Assembly (NCBI RefSeq): GCF_001748385.1
Contig: NZ_BCLI01000001.1
Span: forward strand, 351,177 to 415,176
DNA length: 64,000 nt
Origin: Vulcanisaeta thermophila
GTDB taxonomy: Archaea > Thermoproteota > Thermoprotei > Thermoproteales > Thermocladiaceae
Direction of reading: 5' to 3'
Shown one piece after another: positions 43,899 to 53,346 of the stretch (the first letter of the stretch is position 1; each line of letters begins with the position of its first letter). A program made the position numbers and the translations under genes. The notes beneath the pieces were generated by a model, which saw nothing but the letters and a program-made list of their open reading frames with translations, did no database searches and was not told the origin of the DNA.

Positions 43899-45167
43899 AT
43901 GCCCATGACGGTAATTAATTATAAAGGGGTTACAAGCCGCATTACCGTGCAGGAAAAACCAGCCATAGAGGGAGGCAAGCCAGTGAGGAAAGAGCCCCTC
44001 AGGTTTAAGCCCTGGATTGATGATGAGGATATTAAGTACGTGGTTGAGGTACTCAGGTCAGGGCAGCTCTCGGCCATTGGCGGTAAGTGGAATAGGGCAT
44101 TGGAGGAGGAGGTCGCCAGGTACCTGGGCGTTAAGCACGCGGTCACAGTGTCCAGTGGAACCACGGCGCTTCACACGGCACTGAAGGCCCTGGGGGTGGG
44201 GCCTGGTGATGAGGTCATAACCACACCCTTCACCTTCGCAGCCACCGCAACGACAATACTCCACTCAAATGCAATACCCATATTCGCGGACATAGACAGG
44301 GAGACCCTAAACATAGACCCTGGCGAGGTGGAGAGGGCGATCACGGACAGGACCAGGGCCATAATAGTGGTGCACCTAGCCGGATACCCCGCGGAGATGG
44401 ATGAGATAATGAAGGTGGCCCAGGAGCACGGAATCTACGTGATAGAGGACACGGCGCAGGCCCTGGGGGCGATGTACAGGGGCAGGATGGCCGGCTCCAT
44501 TGGTCACGTGGGTACGCTAAGCTTCTACCCAACAAAGACCATAACCACTGGGGAGGGAGGGGCCGTTGTCACCAATGATGATGAGGTTGCCAGGAGGGCA
44601 AGGCTCATTAGGAGCCACGGGGAGACTGGGAAGTATTACTATGAATTGCTGGGTTATAACTACAGGATGACAGAGTTCCAAGCGGTCCTTGGTTACATGC
44701 AGTTGAGGAGGATTGAGGAGATAATAAGGAGGAAGGAGGCCTTCGCAAAGGCCCTAACCGAGGAACTCTCGGCACTCGACAACGACCTACTTATACTGCC
44801 AAGACCAAAACCATACATTAGGCACGCATGGCACCTGTACCAGGTAATACTAATGACGGAGAGGCTCAGGGTCCCCAGGGACAAAGTCCTCGAGGCCCTC
44901 AGGGCCGAGGGTATTGAGGCCGTCTCCGTGGCATACCCAATACCACTGCATAAGGAGCCCATCATAGTGAATAGAGCAGGTCATGGCAGGGGTTGCCCAT
45001 GGACATGCCCATTCTACGGCAGGAACGTGGAGTACAGACCCATGCCAAACGCGGAGTGGGCTGCGGAGAGGGTAATCTCAATACTAGTGGGTCCACTGTA
45101 CACCGAGGAGGATGCCGTGGACGTTGCAAACGCCCTTAGGAAGGTCCTCAATTACTATAGGAGGTGA
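43899..45167 (+). CDS. DegT/DnrJ/EryC1/StrS-family PLP-dependent aminotransferase
   Basis: A 422-residue fold-type I PLP enzyme. The catalytic lysine is K213 in FYPTKTITTGEGG; upstream, the GTTALHTAL and TFAATATTILH segments bind the cofactor and EDTAQALGA carries the Asp that touches the pyridine ring. Members of this group make amino sugars for surface polysaccharides or antibiotics, or scyllo-inosamine. The C-terminus includes CPWTCPFYG, a cysteine pair not common in the family. It is followed 53 bases later by an esterase gene on the same strand. No nucleotide-sugar pathway is beside it, so the substrate is open. Confidence 0.85.
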   Translation: MPMTVINYKGVTSRITVQEKPAIEGGKPVRKEPLRFKPWIDDEDIKYVVEVLRSGQLSAIGGKWNRALEEEVARYLGVKHAVTVSSGTTALHTALKALGVGPGDEVITTPFTFAATATTILHSNAIPIFADIDRETLNIDPGEVERAITDRTRAIIVVHLAGYPAEMDEIMKVAQEHGIYVIEDTAQALGAMYRGRMAGSIGHVGTLSFYPTKTITTGEGGAVVTNDDEVARRARLIRSHGETGKYYYELLGYNYRMTEFQAVLGYMQLRRIEEIIRRKEAFAKALTEELSALDNDLLILPRPKPYIRHAWHLYQVILMTERLRVPRDKVLEALRAEGIEAVSVAYPIPLHKEPIIVNRAGHGRGCPWTCPFYGRNVEYRPMPNAEWAAERVISILVGPLYTEEDAVDVANALRKVLNYYRR

Positions 45168-45220
45168 GCCAGGGCCTATATAGAGGGTGTGCTTTAATAC
45201 TTCCAAGGCAATTAGTAAAC

Positions 45221-46150
45221 ATGCCCCTGGACCCAAAACTAAGGGAATTAATAGAACAAATAACCAAGCTAACACCAAAACTAACAGAGCAAACGCTCGA
45301 GACCTACAGAAAGGCCTTCAAGCAATTCTTCAAGTCAGTAGCGCCCACGGTGCCCGTTTACAAAACCGAGGACGTGGTGATAGAGGGCACTGAGGCAAGG
45401 ATACCAGCCAGAGTCTACTACCCAAGCAGCGAAAGAAACAGGGGAGTCCTGGTTTACTTCCACGGTGGAGGCTTCGTACTTGGCGATGTGGAGACCTATG
45501 ATCCACTATGCAGGGCATTAACCAACGCCTGCAACTGCGTCGTGGTCTCCGTAGACTATAGATTAGCACCCGAGCATAAATTCCCAGCTGCCGTGGTGGA
45601 CTCCATAGACGCCACCAAGTGGGTGCTTAGGAATGCTGAGAAAATAAACGGGGACCCAAACAAAGTGGCCATTGGCGGGGATAGCGCAGGCGGTAACCTA
45701 GCCGCTGTGGTTGCGATAACCGCAAGGAATGAGGGGTGGAAACCAGGCATTAAGTACCAAGTCCTCATTAACCCATTTCTAGGCGTGGACTTCTCCTCAT
45801 ACAGCCAGAGGGAGTACGCCACGGGCTACTTCCTGGAAGGCGATCAAATGGACTTCTTCGGAAGGGCCTACCTAAGGAGCCCCGCAGATGCCTTTGACTG
45901 GAGATTCTCCCCAATAATGGTTAACGACCTGAGGAACCTACCACCAGCCCTAATAATAACCAGCGAGTACGACCCACTCAGGGACCACGCAGAAACATAC
46001 GCAGCCAGATTAAAGGCAGCTGGAGTCCCCACGGTATCGGTCAGGTTCAACTTCGTAACACACGGATTCTACGGATTCCCAATAAACGAGGCGCAGGCAG
46101 CCATAGTCCTAATAGGCGGTGTACTAAGGCTAGTATTCTACGGCACATAA
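45221..46150 (+). CDS. Alpha/beta-hydrolase esterase, hormone-sensitive-lipase family
   Basis: A 309-residue carboxylesterase of the HSL/bacterial family IV group. It has H81GGGF (oxyanion hole), S155 in IGGDSAGG (nucleophile elbow), the Asp in SEYDPLRD and the His in THGFYGF. Archaeal members hydrolyse short- to medium-chain acyl esters and are very heat-stable. I place the start at ATG 45221; the extra residues from 45164 overlap the aminotransferase stop and do not resemble the family. An AT-rich stretch upstream may hold a promoter. Substrate unknown. Confidence 0.85.
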   Translation: MPLDPKLRELIEQITKLTPKLTEQTLETYRKAFKQFFKSVAPTVPVYKTEDVVIEGTEARIPARVYYPSSERNRGVLVYFHGGGFVLGDVETYDPLCRALTNACNCVVVSVDYRLAPEHKFPAAVVDSIDATKWVLRNAEKINGDPNKVAIGGDSAGGNLAAVVAITARNEGWKPGIKYQVLINPFLGVDFSSYSQREYATGYFLEGDQMDFFGRAYLRSPADAFDWRFSPIMVNDLRNLPPALIITSEYDPLRDHAETYAARLKAAGVPTVSVRFNFVTHGFYGFPINEAQAAIVLIGGVLRLVFYGT

Positions 46151-46321
46151 AGCATCAACCAACACGACTAATAACGCAGGTTAAAAACTCAACGTATGAG
46201 GATCACGACTAAACCCAAAGCACCCTAACAACGTGCTTAACCCCATCAGAGTTATCAAATTATCTCTTGTTAGGAAGTACCTCACATGAAAACAAGGAAC
46301 TCACTATAGGATGAGGGGTTT

Positions 46322-46419
46322 TGGTGGGCCCGCCGGGATTCGAACCCGGGACCTCCCGGTTATGAGCCTTACGCGGGGCTTTCGCCCCCGGGCGCTCTAC
46401 CTGGCTAAGCTACGGGCCC
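46322..46419 (-). tRNA. tRNA with CAU anticodon (elongator Met or Ile2) containing a 21-nt non-canonical intron
   Basis: The minus strand folds as a full tRNA: acceptor stem GGGCCCG/CGGGCCC, D-arm, anticodon loop CTCATAA (anticodon CAT), T-arm GGTCCCGGGTTCGAATCCC and an encoded CCA. Mature size is 77 nt with CCA; the gene is 98. The extra 21 bases (46367-46387, possible shift of one or two bases) sit between the 5' half of the anticodon stem and the loop, near positions 29-31, not at 37/38. They contain GGGGC-GAAA-GCCCC, a hairpin fitting a bulge-helix-bulge splice site. Introns at such positions are known from Thermoproteales. The sequence fits elongator Met or lysidine/agmatidine-type Ile2; identity left open. 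Confidence 0.9.
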
Positions 46420-46494
46420 TGGGTGGTGTGGTGCATATGTGGTGCTTGCTCCTGGGTTTTTAAGTTCTTTGTTTCGTGCCATTGCCCAGGGGTT

Positions 46495-47037
46495 TTATTG
46501 TGTGCTTAGTTTTTCTATTGCTTCTTTTGTGGGGTTTATTATTTTGATTCCCTTTTCCATGGCTTTTCTTATTATTTCTATTCTTTTTCTTAGTCCCACG
46601 GTTCTTGCTATGATTATTGCCTCCCTGGTTGGGTCCACTCTGTCCAGGTCCTCTGGTCTGTGTACTATGGTTGTTTTGAATCCGCTGGGGTGTAGTCCCC
46701 TTACGGCTTTTGGTTTTCCATAGCCCACCTTGACCCTTTTTGGGTACCCCTTTATTTCGAGCCTTATCTTATTATCATTACCCCTGGGCCTGCGCCAGTG
46801 CTCTCCGTGGGCCACCCTTAGGTATCTCCACTCGTCCATCCTCATCCACCTGGGCATCCTCCTCTCCATCCTGAGCCTTAGCCTCATTAATTGCCTTAAT
46901 CTGCCTGTGAGTGTTATTCTGGGGTTTGGTAGTTTCAATTCCCTCTTCTCCGTGGCCTTCGCTTCCTGCGTTTGTTGTTGCTGCTGTTGCTGCCCCTCCT
47001 GCTGTGCCTGTGCTGCTTCCTGGGTTTCTGTGGACAT
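46495..47037 (-). CDS. rpl32e: Ribosomal protein eL32 with Gln-rich N-terminal extension
   Basis: A 180-residue eL32 of the large ribosomal subunit. The conserved core runs from about residue 80 (WRRPRGNDNKIRLEIKGYPK, VRGLHPSGFK, AIIIARTVGLRKRIEI). The family is usually about 130-140 residues; here the first 35 or so residues are low-complexity Q, E and A, with seven Gln in a row at about 17-23. It follows uS8 by 39 bases and is probably in its operon. Usual neighbours uL6 and eL19 are absent. Confidence 0.9.
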   Translation of the reverse strand: MSTETQEAAQAQQEGQQQQQQQTQEAKATEKRELKLPNPRITLTGRLRQLMRLRLRMERRMPRWMRMDEWRYLRVAHGEHWRRPRGNDNKIRLEIKGYPKRVKVGYGKPKAVRGLHPSGFKTTIVHRPEDLDRVDPTREAIIIARTVGLRKRIEIIRKAMEKGIKIINPTKEAIEKLSTQ

Positions 47038-47076
47038 TGCGGGTTCACCTGTTGCTTGTGTTTTTAAGTTTAGTCC

Positions 47077-47469
47077 TTAGTATACGTACGCTATGAGTAC
47101 GCCTCCCGTGTGCATTTGCTTTGCCTCTAGGTGTGAGATTACGCCCTTGGGTGTGCTTATTATTAGTAGGCCGATGTTCCTCGCTGGTAGGTACTTCTCC
47201 TCCCACCTTGGTATTTCATCAGCCTTAACGTTGACCCTGGGTTTTATGGTGCCTATGTTGTTTATCTTCCCGAGTAGTTGGACCTTGAATTTACCGCCCC
47301 TGCCATCCTCTATGAATTCTATCTCGCCCACGTAGCCGTACCTCTGCATTACCCTGAGTACATTACCCACTAGTTTTGATGATGGCCAGATAATCACTTC
47401 CCTGTGCCCCTTGGCCTCTGCGTTCTTTATCATTGTTAATGCGTTGGATAGCACATCCAGTATTGGCAT
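47077..47469 (-). CDS. rps8: Ribosomal protein uS8
   Basis: A 130-residue uS8 of the small subunit, full length. [21 protein letters not shown] at the start, [10 protein letters not shown] in the middle and the ending [26 protein letters not shown], which binds 16S rRNA, are plain. It heads the pair with eL32. In most archaea uL6 and then eL32 and eL19 follow uS8; here uL6 is missing between the two genes. Confidence 0.93.
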   Translation of the reverse strand: MPILDVLSNALTMIKNAEAKGHREVIIWPSSKLVGNVLRVMQRYGYVGEIEFIEDGRGGKFKVQLLGKINNIGTIKPRVNVKADEIPRWEEKYLPARNIGLLIISTPKGVISHLEAKQMHTGGVLIAYVY

Positions 47470-47657
47470 TGTGTTGCACGTCTTCTGTTGTGTTATAAAC
47501 TTTACTTTGCTTGGTCAGTGAAGGACCACGTCATCAACGTACAGTCGTACTCCCTCTCATCACCCGGAGTTTTGGTTGGGGGCATAATTATTTGCTTTAC
47601 TCCATGATGTTGGCGGTAATGCTTAATAAATAGACTAGTTAGGTGCCTTGGTTTAGT

Positions 47658-48938
47658 ATGGAGGTTAGGTATGAGGGTACCATAAACTTTAGGGCCCTAC
47701 TGGGTGGTATGTTTGGGTGGATGGTTGATGTCTTCGACTTAACGCTGGTCCTCTTCATAGCGAGTCTCCTTGGGGCTTACTTCTTCCCACCAACAAACCC
47801 AACGGCTCGTTTACTCTTTGTCTTTGCCTCCTACTCCCTAACACTGTTGGCGAGGCCCCTTGGTGGTGTTATTTTTGGTCATGTGGCTGATAAGTTGAGT
47901 AGGAGGGCTATAATGATGGTCACGCTCCTAGGCCTTGGCATATCCTCAGCACTCACTGGTGTACTGCCCACTTACCAGGAGGTGGGGTTGGCGGCCACGG
48001 TGTTATTCGTACTACTTAGGCTCCTGGTTGGCTTATTCGTTGGTGGTGAGGTTGCCGGCTCCCACTTAATAGCTATTGAGAGTTCAAGCCCCAGGTTCAG
48101 GGGTTTCGTGAGTGGTGTCATTGAGAGTGGTTATTACTGGGGTTATGCCCTGGCAGCCTTTACCTTCGCATCCCTCAGGGATTACTTCGGAACCAAGGCC
48201 TTCCTTGCCTATGGCTGGAGGTATGCCTTCCTATTGGGCCTCGTGGTCGCTGTGATTGGTGTTATCCTGAGGTTTGGTGTACGTGATCCAGCCATATTCA
48301 TGGAGTTGAGGGAAAAGGGTATGCTCTCGAGATCACCAATTAAGGAGTTCTTCAGGGTTAGTTATGGCAGGGCCCTCATTGCATTGTTACTCCTCGCTGG
48401 TATTTTCTGGGTTGCTTACGCCACCCTGGGCTTCATGCCCACGTACCTAAGCGTCTACCTAAGGTTGCCGTTATCCACCACATTCTGGGGTTTGGTGTAT
48501 GCCTCATTGATTGGTGGTGTGATCACCATAGTCGGTGGTCTCGTTAGTAATTACCTAAGGCGTAAGTGGTCATTCCTAACATACTCATTGATTGGCATTG
48601 TACTTGCCTATCCACTAACCATTGCACTCAAATCCTCATTCACACTTCTCGTCATCTCCGCGGGGGTATTAACGAGTGTCATGGGCACAGGCGGCGTCAT
48701 GCTTGCATACCTCGCGGAATTATTCCCCACGAGGTACAGGGCCACCGCGGTTGGCTTCCTATGGAATATGGCTTCCATTGGCGCCACGGCCGCGTTGCTA
48801 ACGGCACCTTTTTGGCTGGGTTATGGGGGTTCCGTGGTGGGTTATGTGTTATTGCTGGTTGTGGGTTTTGTGATAGCCATTGTGGGTTCCCTGGTGACTA
48901 GGGACAATACGGGTATTGACCTCAGGGAGGTTAAGTGA
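47658..48938 (+). CDS. MFS transporter, metabolite:H+ symporter-like
   Basis: A carrier of about 426 residues with twelve helices. The first helix has FGWMVDVFDLTLV, the Asp-bearing helix 1 typical of MHS-type organic-acid symporters; HVADKLSRRA is loop-2 motif and GVRDPAIFMELREKG is the central loop. I choose ATG 47658 since the TATA-like CTTAATAAAT (about 47621-47630) sits at leaderless distance from it; GTG at 47643 would lie too close to that box. It likely imports a small organic acid. The intergenic region before it is about 190 bases from the divergent uS8 gene. Confidence 0.75.
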   Translation: MEVRYEGTINFRALLGGMFGWMVDVFDLTLVLFIASLLGAYFFPPTNPTARLLFVFASYSLTLLARPLGGVIFGHVADKLSRRAIMMVTLLGLGISSALTGVLPTYQEVGLAATVLFVLLRLLVGLFVGGEVAGSHLIAIESSSPRFRGFVSGVIESGYYWGYALAAFTFASLRDYFGTKAFLAYGWRYAFLLGLVVAVIGVILRFGVRDPAIFMELREKGMLSRSPIKEFFRVSYGRALIALLLLAGIFWVAYATLGFMPTYLSVYLRLPLSTTFWGLVYASLIGGVITIVGGLVSNYLRRKWSFLTYSLIGIVLAYPLTIALKSSFTLLVISAGVLTSVMGTGGVMLAYLAELFPTRYRATAVGFLWNMASIGATAALLTAPFWLGYGGSVVGYVLLLVVGFVIAIVGSLVTRDNTGIDLREVK

Positions 48939-49051
48939 GTAAGCATCAGTCTAGGACTCATCATCACCGCTCCGTAAGGGCCCACCGGGCCCGCTAACCA
49001 AATAATAAAATTAAATAGCTAGATTTTAATTGTTTTTAATTATTTTTAGCA

Positions 49052-51076
49052 TTATCGTCTTCTTCTCCTCATTAATAATACAATGCCCACCACTATTATT
49101 ATAATTACTATAACTACCACTATGCCCACTATTAATGTTGTTGGTATTGATGGCTTTGGTTTTGGGGGTGAGATGACTAAGTTAACTCCTGGCGGTACGA
49201 TCCAGCCCTTGAAGAAGGCAATAACCGGGCCCATGTATTCAAACTCCTGGGCTATGAATGGGAATAACATTGCATCTCTTAATCCAGGGTCGCTAATTGA
49301 CAGTAATACGGTCCAGTTTGCACAGGCTGGATTTAACTCCACAGGCTCTATCTTATCAACTAATGGTATATCAGGTAACCAGTAGTCCTGGAAGGCTATT
49401 AACTGAGCAGCATAACTCCAATACTCCGGTGATGAGTAGGGTAGTGTTCTCATTATTCTTACTACCTGGGTTACGTTTATCGAGTATGTCTTACCATTAA
49501 ACACGTATGTCTGGTTCTCACGTAGTACTGTACCAAAGGGTGGTATGCTAAGGGCTAAGCCAACCACGTTGTATGCGGTTGTTGGTGTTGGGAACCCTGT
49601 GAAGAAGGGAGCCACCACATAGTGTCCAGTGAATAGGTAGCTGTAGAATGTGCCTGTGCTTATCTCAAGCACCTGGGTCTTTATCCCGAATGCGTTTAAT
49701 TGCGCAGCCACGTTTTGCATTAGGGCAACCCAGTCCGTGAACCCGGAGGGCACTATTATTGTTATGGTCCACTGAGTACCATTGGGTAGGTACCACTGAC
49801 CGTTTATATTCTTAAAACCAAGGGACTCAAGTATTTGGGCAGCCTTAGTTGGGTTGTAGGTGTAATTATTGAGTTTTGAGAAAAAGCCTGGCGGTAGTTT
49901 GGATGCGAAGTATGGTAGTAGTGCATTTGAAATGCTAGTAACTGTTTCCACGGGTACGTAATCAGGTGGATACGCCTCAGCAACCATTGTCCTATTTATA
50001 ACGTAAGCCAGTGCCTGCCTAACCTGGGTTATATTAAATGGATAAACAGTTGGATTTATGAAGATACCCACCGGGCCATAGGTTGGTGCTAAATATACTA
50101 TTAATCCCTCGCTTTCCATCCTCTGTACAATACTCTGCGGTATGGCCGTTGTGTCATAACATGAATAACCACCTACATCGTACTCCTCACTCTGAACGTT
50201 ACCAGTGGTCCAGTAAGTTATCATTACTGGGTAGTACTTCAGTGATGAGTTGGGGAATTCCTGCAGGAACCATGGATTCGCCCTCCAATACATGTTGGTA
50301 CTGCTCAGGGTATTAACCTCTGGGTAATAAAAGCCATTGACTGCGGGTGTAACGTTTAGACTTTGAATCTCAGAGGCCAAGGTGGTTAGGTTTGACCTAA
50401 TCTTACTATACTCTGGACTACTTCGCGGAGTAACCGCTAATTTACTCTCTAATGTATTAACCTCCTTAGCATAACTTCCAAACTGGAAATAAGGTGCCTG
50501 TATTGGATAACCCAGTATTCTCCATTCCTCATTGGTATTACAGTAAGAACCCGTTAACTTAAAAATTACTGTATAGTTATTAACCACAGTAATGTTCTTA
50601 AAATACCCCCATTCCCAACCAAATAGAAAGCCACCAATGATCCACGTTGTCCAAACATCCCAGGCAGTCACTGGTATCTTAGATGAATTACCCACGTACC
50701 AGTAAATATTAGGTCTCAGGTTAACTATTATCTCAGTGTTATCTGGACTGCATGTGACATTCTGGGCTAGCACAAACATCGTTTCATTATTATTATGGAT
50801 AAGAACCGCAAGAGGTAGGTAATTCCACCAAGTACCCAGCATTTGGGAAGTTGGTGACCATGGGTTCCAATAAATACCGCCGGGGGTTGGTGGCCCCTCA
50901 GGGGCCCATTGCCATGTGCCGTTTGGTATGTGACTAACCACAGCATATACTGGATGTATTAAAAGAGTCATGGAGAGCAGCAGCACTAAAATTATAATTA
51001 CTGCGGCTAGGTATACCTCAAAATGTTTTATATGCATATTATAATTTTGGTCTTTCGTATCCATCAAGAAAATCAT
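49052..51076 (-). CDS. Extracellular substrate-binding protein of an Opp/Dpp-type ABC importer
   Basis: A 674-residue SBP (solute-binding family 5). The N-terminus has a hydrophobic export segment at about 17-40, and the last 30 residues form a C-terminal membrane anchor (VGIVVVIVIIIIVVGIVLLM) with an arginine-rich end, as many archaeal SBPs have. The middle carries CEAL-like family 5 features: TWTTWIIGGFLFG-type segments and many sequons of N-glycosylation. It binds oligopeptides or, in archaea, often oligosaccharides. It is transcribed away from the two permease genes and shares the 173-base AT-rich region with them. Confidence 0.8.
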   Translation of the reverse strand: MIFLMDTKDQNYNMHIKHFEVYLAAVIIILVLLLSMTLLIHPVYAVVSHIPNGTWQWAPEGPPTPGGIYWNPWSPTSQMLGTWWNYLPLAVLIHNNNETMFVLAQNVTCSPDNTEIIVNLRPNIYWYVGNSSKIPVTAWDVWTTWIIGGFLFGWEWGYFKNITVVNNYTVIFKLTGSYCNTNEEWRILGYPIQAPYFQFGSYAKEVNTLESKLAVTPRSSPEYSKIRSNLTTLASEIQSLNVTPAVNGFYYPEVNTLSSTNMYWRANPWFLQEFPNSSLKYYPVMITYWTTGNVQSEEYDVGGYSCYDTTAIPQSIVQRMESEGLIVYLAPTYGPVGIFINPTVYPFNITQVRQALAYVINRTMVAEAYPPDYVPVETVTSISNALLPYFASKLPPGFFSKLNNYTYNPTKAAQILESLGFKNINGQWYLPNGTQWTITIIVPSGFTDWVALMQNVAAQLNAFGIKTQVLEISTGTFYSYLFTGHYVVAPFFTGFPTPTTAYNVVGLALSIPPFGTVLRENQTYVFNGKTYSINVTQVVRIMRTLPYSSPEYWSYAAQLIAFQDYWLPDIPLVDKIEPVELNPACANWTVLLSISDPGLRDAMLFPFIAQEFEYMGPVIAFFKGWIVPPGVNLVISPPKPKPSIPTTLIVGIVVVIVIIIIVVGIVLLMRRRRR

Positions 51077-51249
51077 AATGATTACCCTTTTTTAAGTATT
51101 ACCCACTAATATTCTACAAGAATTTAATTAAATAATTGTATAGATATTTATTTATGATGTATCTAAATATAACTATGGATTATTTATAAAATTTACGCTA
51201 TATACATAACTGTTAAATTTATAAATGATGACCATTATTAATATCATGT

Positions 51250-52248
51250 ATGAAGGATGTTATAGTATGGATTTTAAAGAGATTAGGAATTGCGGCTGGT
51301 ACAGTATTCTTAGTGATATCAGCGACGTATATATTACTTAGGTATGCCCCAGGTAATCCATTACAGCTCTACATAGGTTCCTGCTTATCTCAGGGTTATA
51401 GCCTTGAGACATGCTATGCAAGGGCTAAGCTTGTGTTTTTGATAGATCCTAATGAACCACCATTAGAGGCCTATGCTAATTATCTGGTACAGCTTGCCCA
51501 TGGGGATCTTGGTAGATCATTAATTTATCATTTGCCTGTGGCTGAGTTAATTGCTAAGGAGATACCGTGGACTGTATTCCTAGTAACCACATCATTATTG
51601 TTGTCATACGCACTCGGTGTATTGATAGGCTTGTTTAGTGCTAAGTATAGTGGTGGTAAGATTGATTCCGCAGTAACAACGATTAGTGCTGCAGTTAATG
51701 CAATACCGAATTATATCCTAGCCATAATATTACTGTTGTTTCTCGCAGTTTATTCGCACATATTTCCCATAAATGGATCCTACTCAGTGCCTGCATCTGA
51801 GGTGGGGTTCAATTGGATCTTTATTTCAAATGTACTTTATCACTATACATTGCCCATACTTTCCTTCGCGATACCCATGATACCAGGATGGATACTTGGC
51901 ATTAGATCTGCTGCTGTGGCTATTTCTAAGGAGGATTATGTAATGTATGCTAGGTTAAGAGGCGTTAAATCTAGGGACTTAATGATTAATTATATAGGTA
52001 GACTTGCTGTCATACCATCATTCACAAGGCTTATGTATTCCTTTGGATTACTCCTAGGGGCAGCCGCATTTATTGAGAGCACCTTTGGGCTCTTTGGAAT
52101 AGGTAGTTTATATGCTACGGCACTTAGTAGTAGGGATTATCCACTTGCTATTAGTACGTTAATGATTATTGTAGCTGTCACTGTGCTAGGTAATATAATC
52201 GCTGACATACTATATGGAGTCCTTGATCCAAGGGTTAGGGTGAGGTAG
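51250..52248 (+). CDS. Opp/Dpp-type ABC importer permease (DppB-like)
   Basis: A 332-residue permease with about six helices. The N-terminus (ILKRLGIAAGTVFLVISATYILLRYAPGNP) and the EAA-like coupling loop AISKEDYVMYARLRGVKSRD (about 223-242) are the DppB/OppB pattern. It ends VLDPRVRVR. The next gene begins one base after the stop. The pair forms the membrane channel of the importer served by the SBP on the other strand and the two ATPases that follow. Confidence 0.85.
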   Translation: MKDVIVWILKRLGIAAGTVFLVISATYILLRYAPGNPLQLYIGSCLSQGYSLETCYARAKLVFLIDPNEPPLEAYANYLVQLAHGDLGRSLIYHLPVAELIAKEIPWTVFLVTTSLLLSYALGVLIGLFSAKYSGGKIDSAVTTISAAVNAIPNYILAIILLLFLAVYSHIFPINGSYSVPASEVGFNWIFISNVLYHYTLPILSFAIPMIPGWILGIRSAAVAISKEDYVMYARLRGVKSRDLMINYIGRLAVIPSFTRLMYSFGLLLGAAAFIESTFGLFGIGSLYATALSSRDYPLAISTLMIIVAVTVLGNIIADILYGVLDPRVRVR

Positions 52249-52249
52249 A

Positions 52250-53149
52250 ATGAACGTGGTAATACCACAGATTAGTAGGAGGGAATTGCGTAAATGGCGT
52301 CGAATATTATTGTCCAATAAAATATTTATGGCTGGTTTGATAATATTCATACTCTACGTACTGATGGGCACTGTGGGTTTACTAATAATACCGCCACCTA
52401 GTGCCAAATTGGCTAAACCAGCCAATGCTTTTAAGCCACCGAGTCTTAAGGATTTCCCATTGTATATATTCGGAACTGATTATGAAGGCATACCACTTAT
52501 TTCCGATATAGTCTGGGGCACACCATTCATTCTTGAGGTCTCCACATTAGCCTCGGTGATAACCGTAGGTATTGGTGTTATTCTCGGATTACTCGCCGGA
52601 TATATTGGTGGGCCTCTCGATAAGTTCCTGAGCGCAATTTTCGATATAATATTGACCCTACCAACATTCCCGATAATTCTAATACTGGCTACGTTTATTC
52701 ATACGAATAATCCATTGATACTTGCTGGTATATTGAGCATGTTTTCCTGGGCTGGCCTTGCTAGGTCCGTTAGGGGCTTTACATACTCACTTAAGAATCA
52801 GGGTTACATAGAGACCGCCATTATACTGGGCTTTAATACTCGTAAGATAATCCTTAATGAGATGATCTATCCCATGATGCCTTATATACTGGTTCATCTA
52901 TTTCAGGACATGATGTTCTACGTGTACGGATTAGTGGGCCTCTATGCATATGGCTTCCTACCCCTAACTACAGCTAACTGGGGTGTGGTGTTGGATTTCG
53001 CGATGAGTATTGGGGGTGCTATTTATAGTCCATTGGGCTTTTGGAACCTAATAATACCGTTGGTGACCATAATAATTTATGAGATTGGGTTAATGTTCAT
53101 GGCACTGGGTGCGGATAGGCTTGTTAATCCGCGTATGAGGAACTTCTAA
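52250..53149 (+). CDS. Opp/Dpp-type ABC importer permease (DppC-like)
   Basis: A 299-residue permease of the DppC/OppC type: a cytoplasmic N-terminus, one helix (KIFMAGLIIFILYVLMGT), a periplasmic stretch with FGTDYEGIPLISDIVWGTP and then five helices with the coupling loop NQGYIETAIILGFNTRKI. Unlike bacterial OppC the N-terminal linker is short. Starts one base after the DppB-like gene. Convergent with the small membrane protein gene at 53151. Confidence 0.85.
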   Translation: MNVVIPQISRRELRKWRRILLSNKIFMAGLIIFILYVLMGTVGLLIIPPPSAKLAKPANAFKPPSLKDFPLYIFGTDYEGIPLISDIVWGTPFILEVSTLASVITVGIGVILGLLAGYIGGPLDKFLSAIFDIILTLPTFPIILILATFIHTNNPLILAGILSMFSWAGLARSVRGFTYSLKNQGYIETAIILGFNTRKIILNEMIYPMMPYILVHLFQDMMFYVYGLVGLYAYGFLPLTTANWGVVLDFAMSIGGAIYSPLGFWNLIIPLVTIIIYEIGLMFMALGADRLVNPRMRNF

Positions 53150-53150
53150 A

Positions 53151-53345
53151 CTACTCCCTTCTACTCCTAATAATTAAAACCAGTAGATATAGCCAGAAAC
53201 CCAGCACTAGTATTAAGTCCAGGAAGGCTAAAACCCTGGATGGGCTGTTGGGTGGTAATAGGAATATGGCATAGAGCGTTAATAGTAATAACGCAGTTAA
53301 GGTGGAGAAGGCCACCTCATGCATTGTAGACATCATGCTCGCCAC
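53151..53345 (-). CDS. Small two-helix membrane protein in the ABC importer operon
   Basis: A 64-residue protein with hydrophobic segments at about 12-31 and 40-58 and a basic ending RSRRE. It follows the second ATPase gene with no spare bases, so it is probably translated with it. I do not know its family. A helper or assembly part of the importer is a guess from position only. Confidence 0.5.
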   Translation of the reverse strand: MASMMSTMHEVAFSTLTALLLLTLYAIFLLPPNSPSRVLAFLDLILVLGFWLYLLVLIIRSRRE

Positions 53346-53346
53346 C

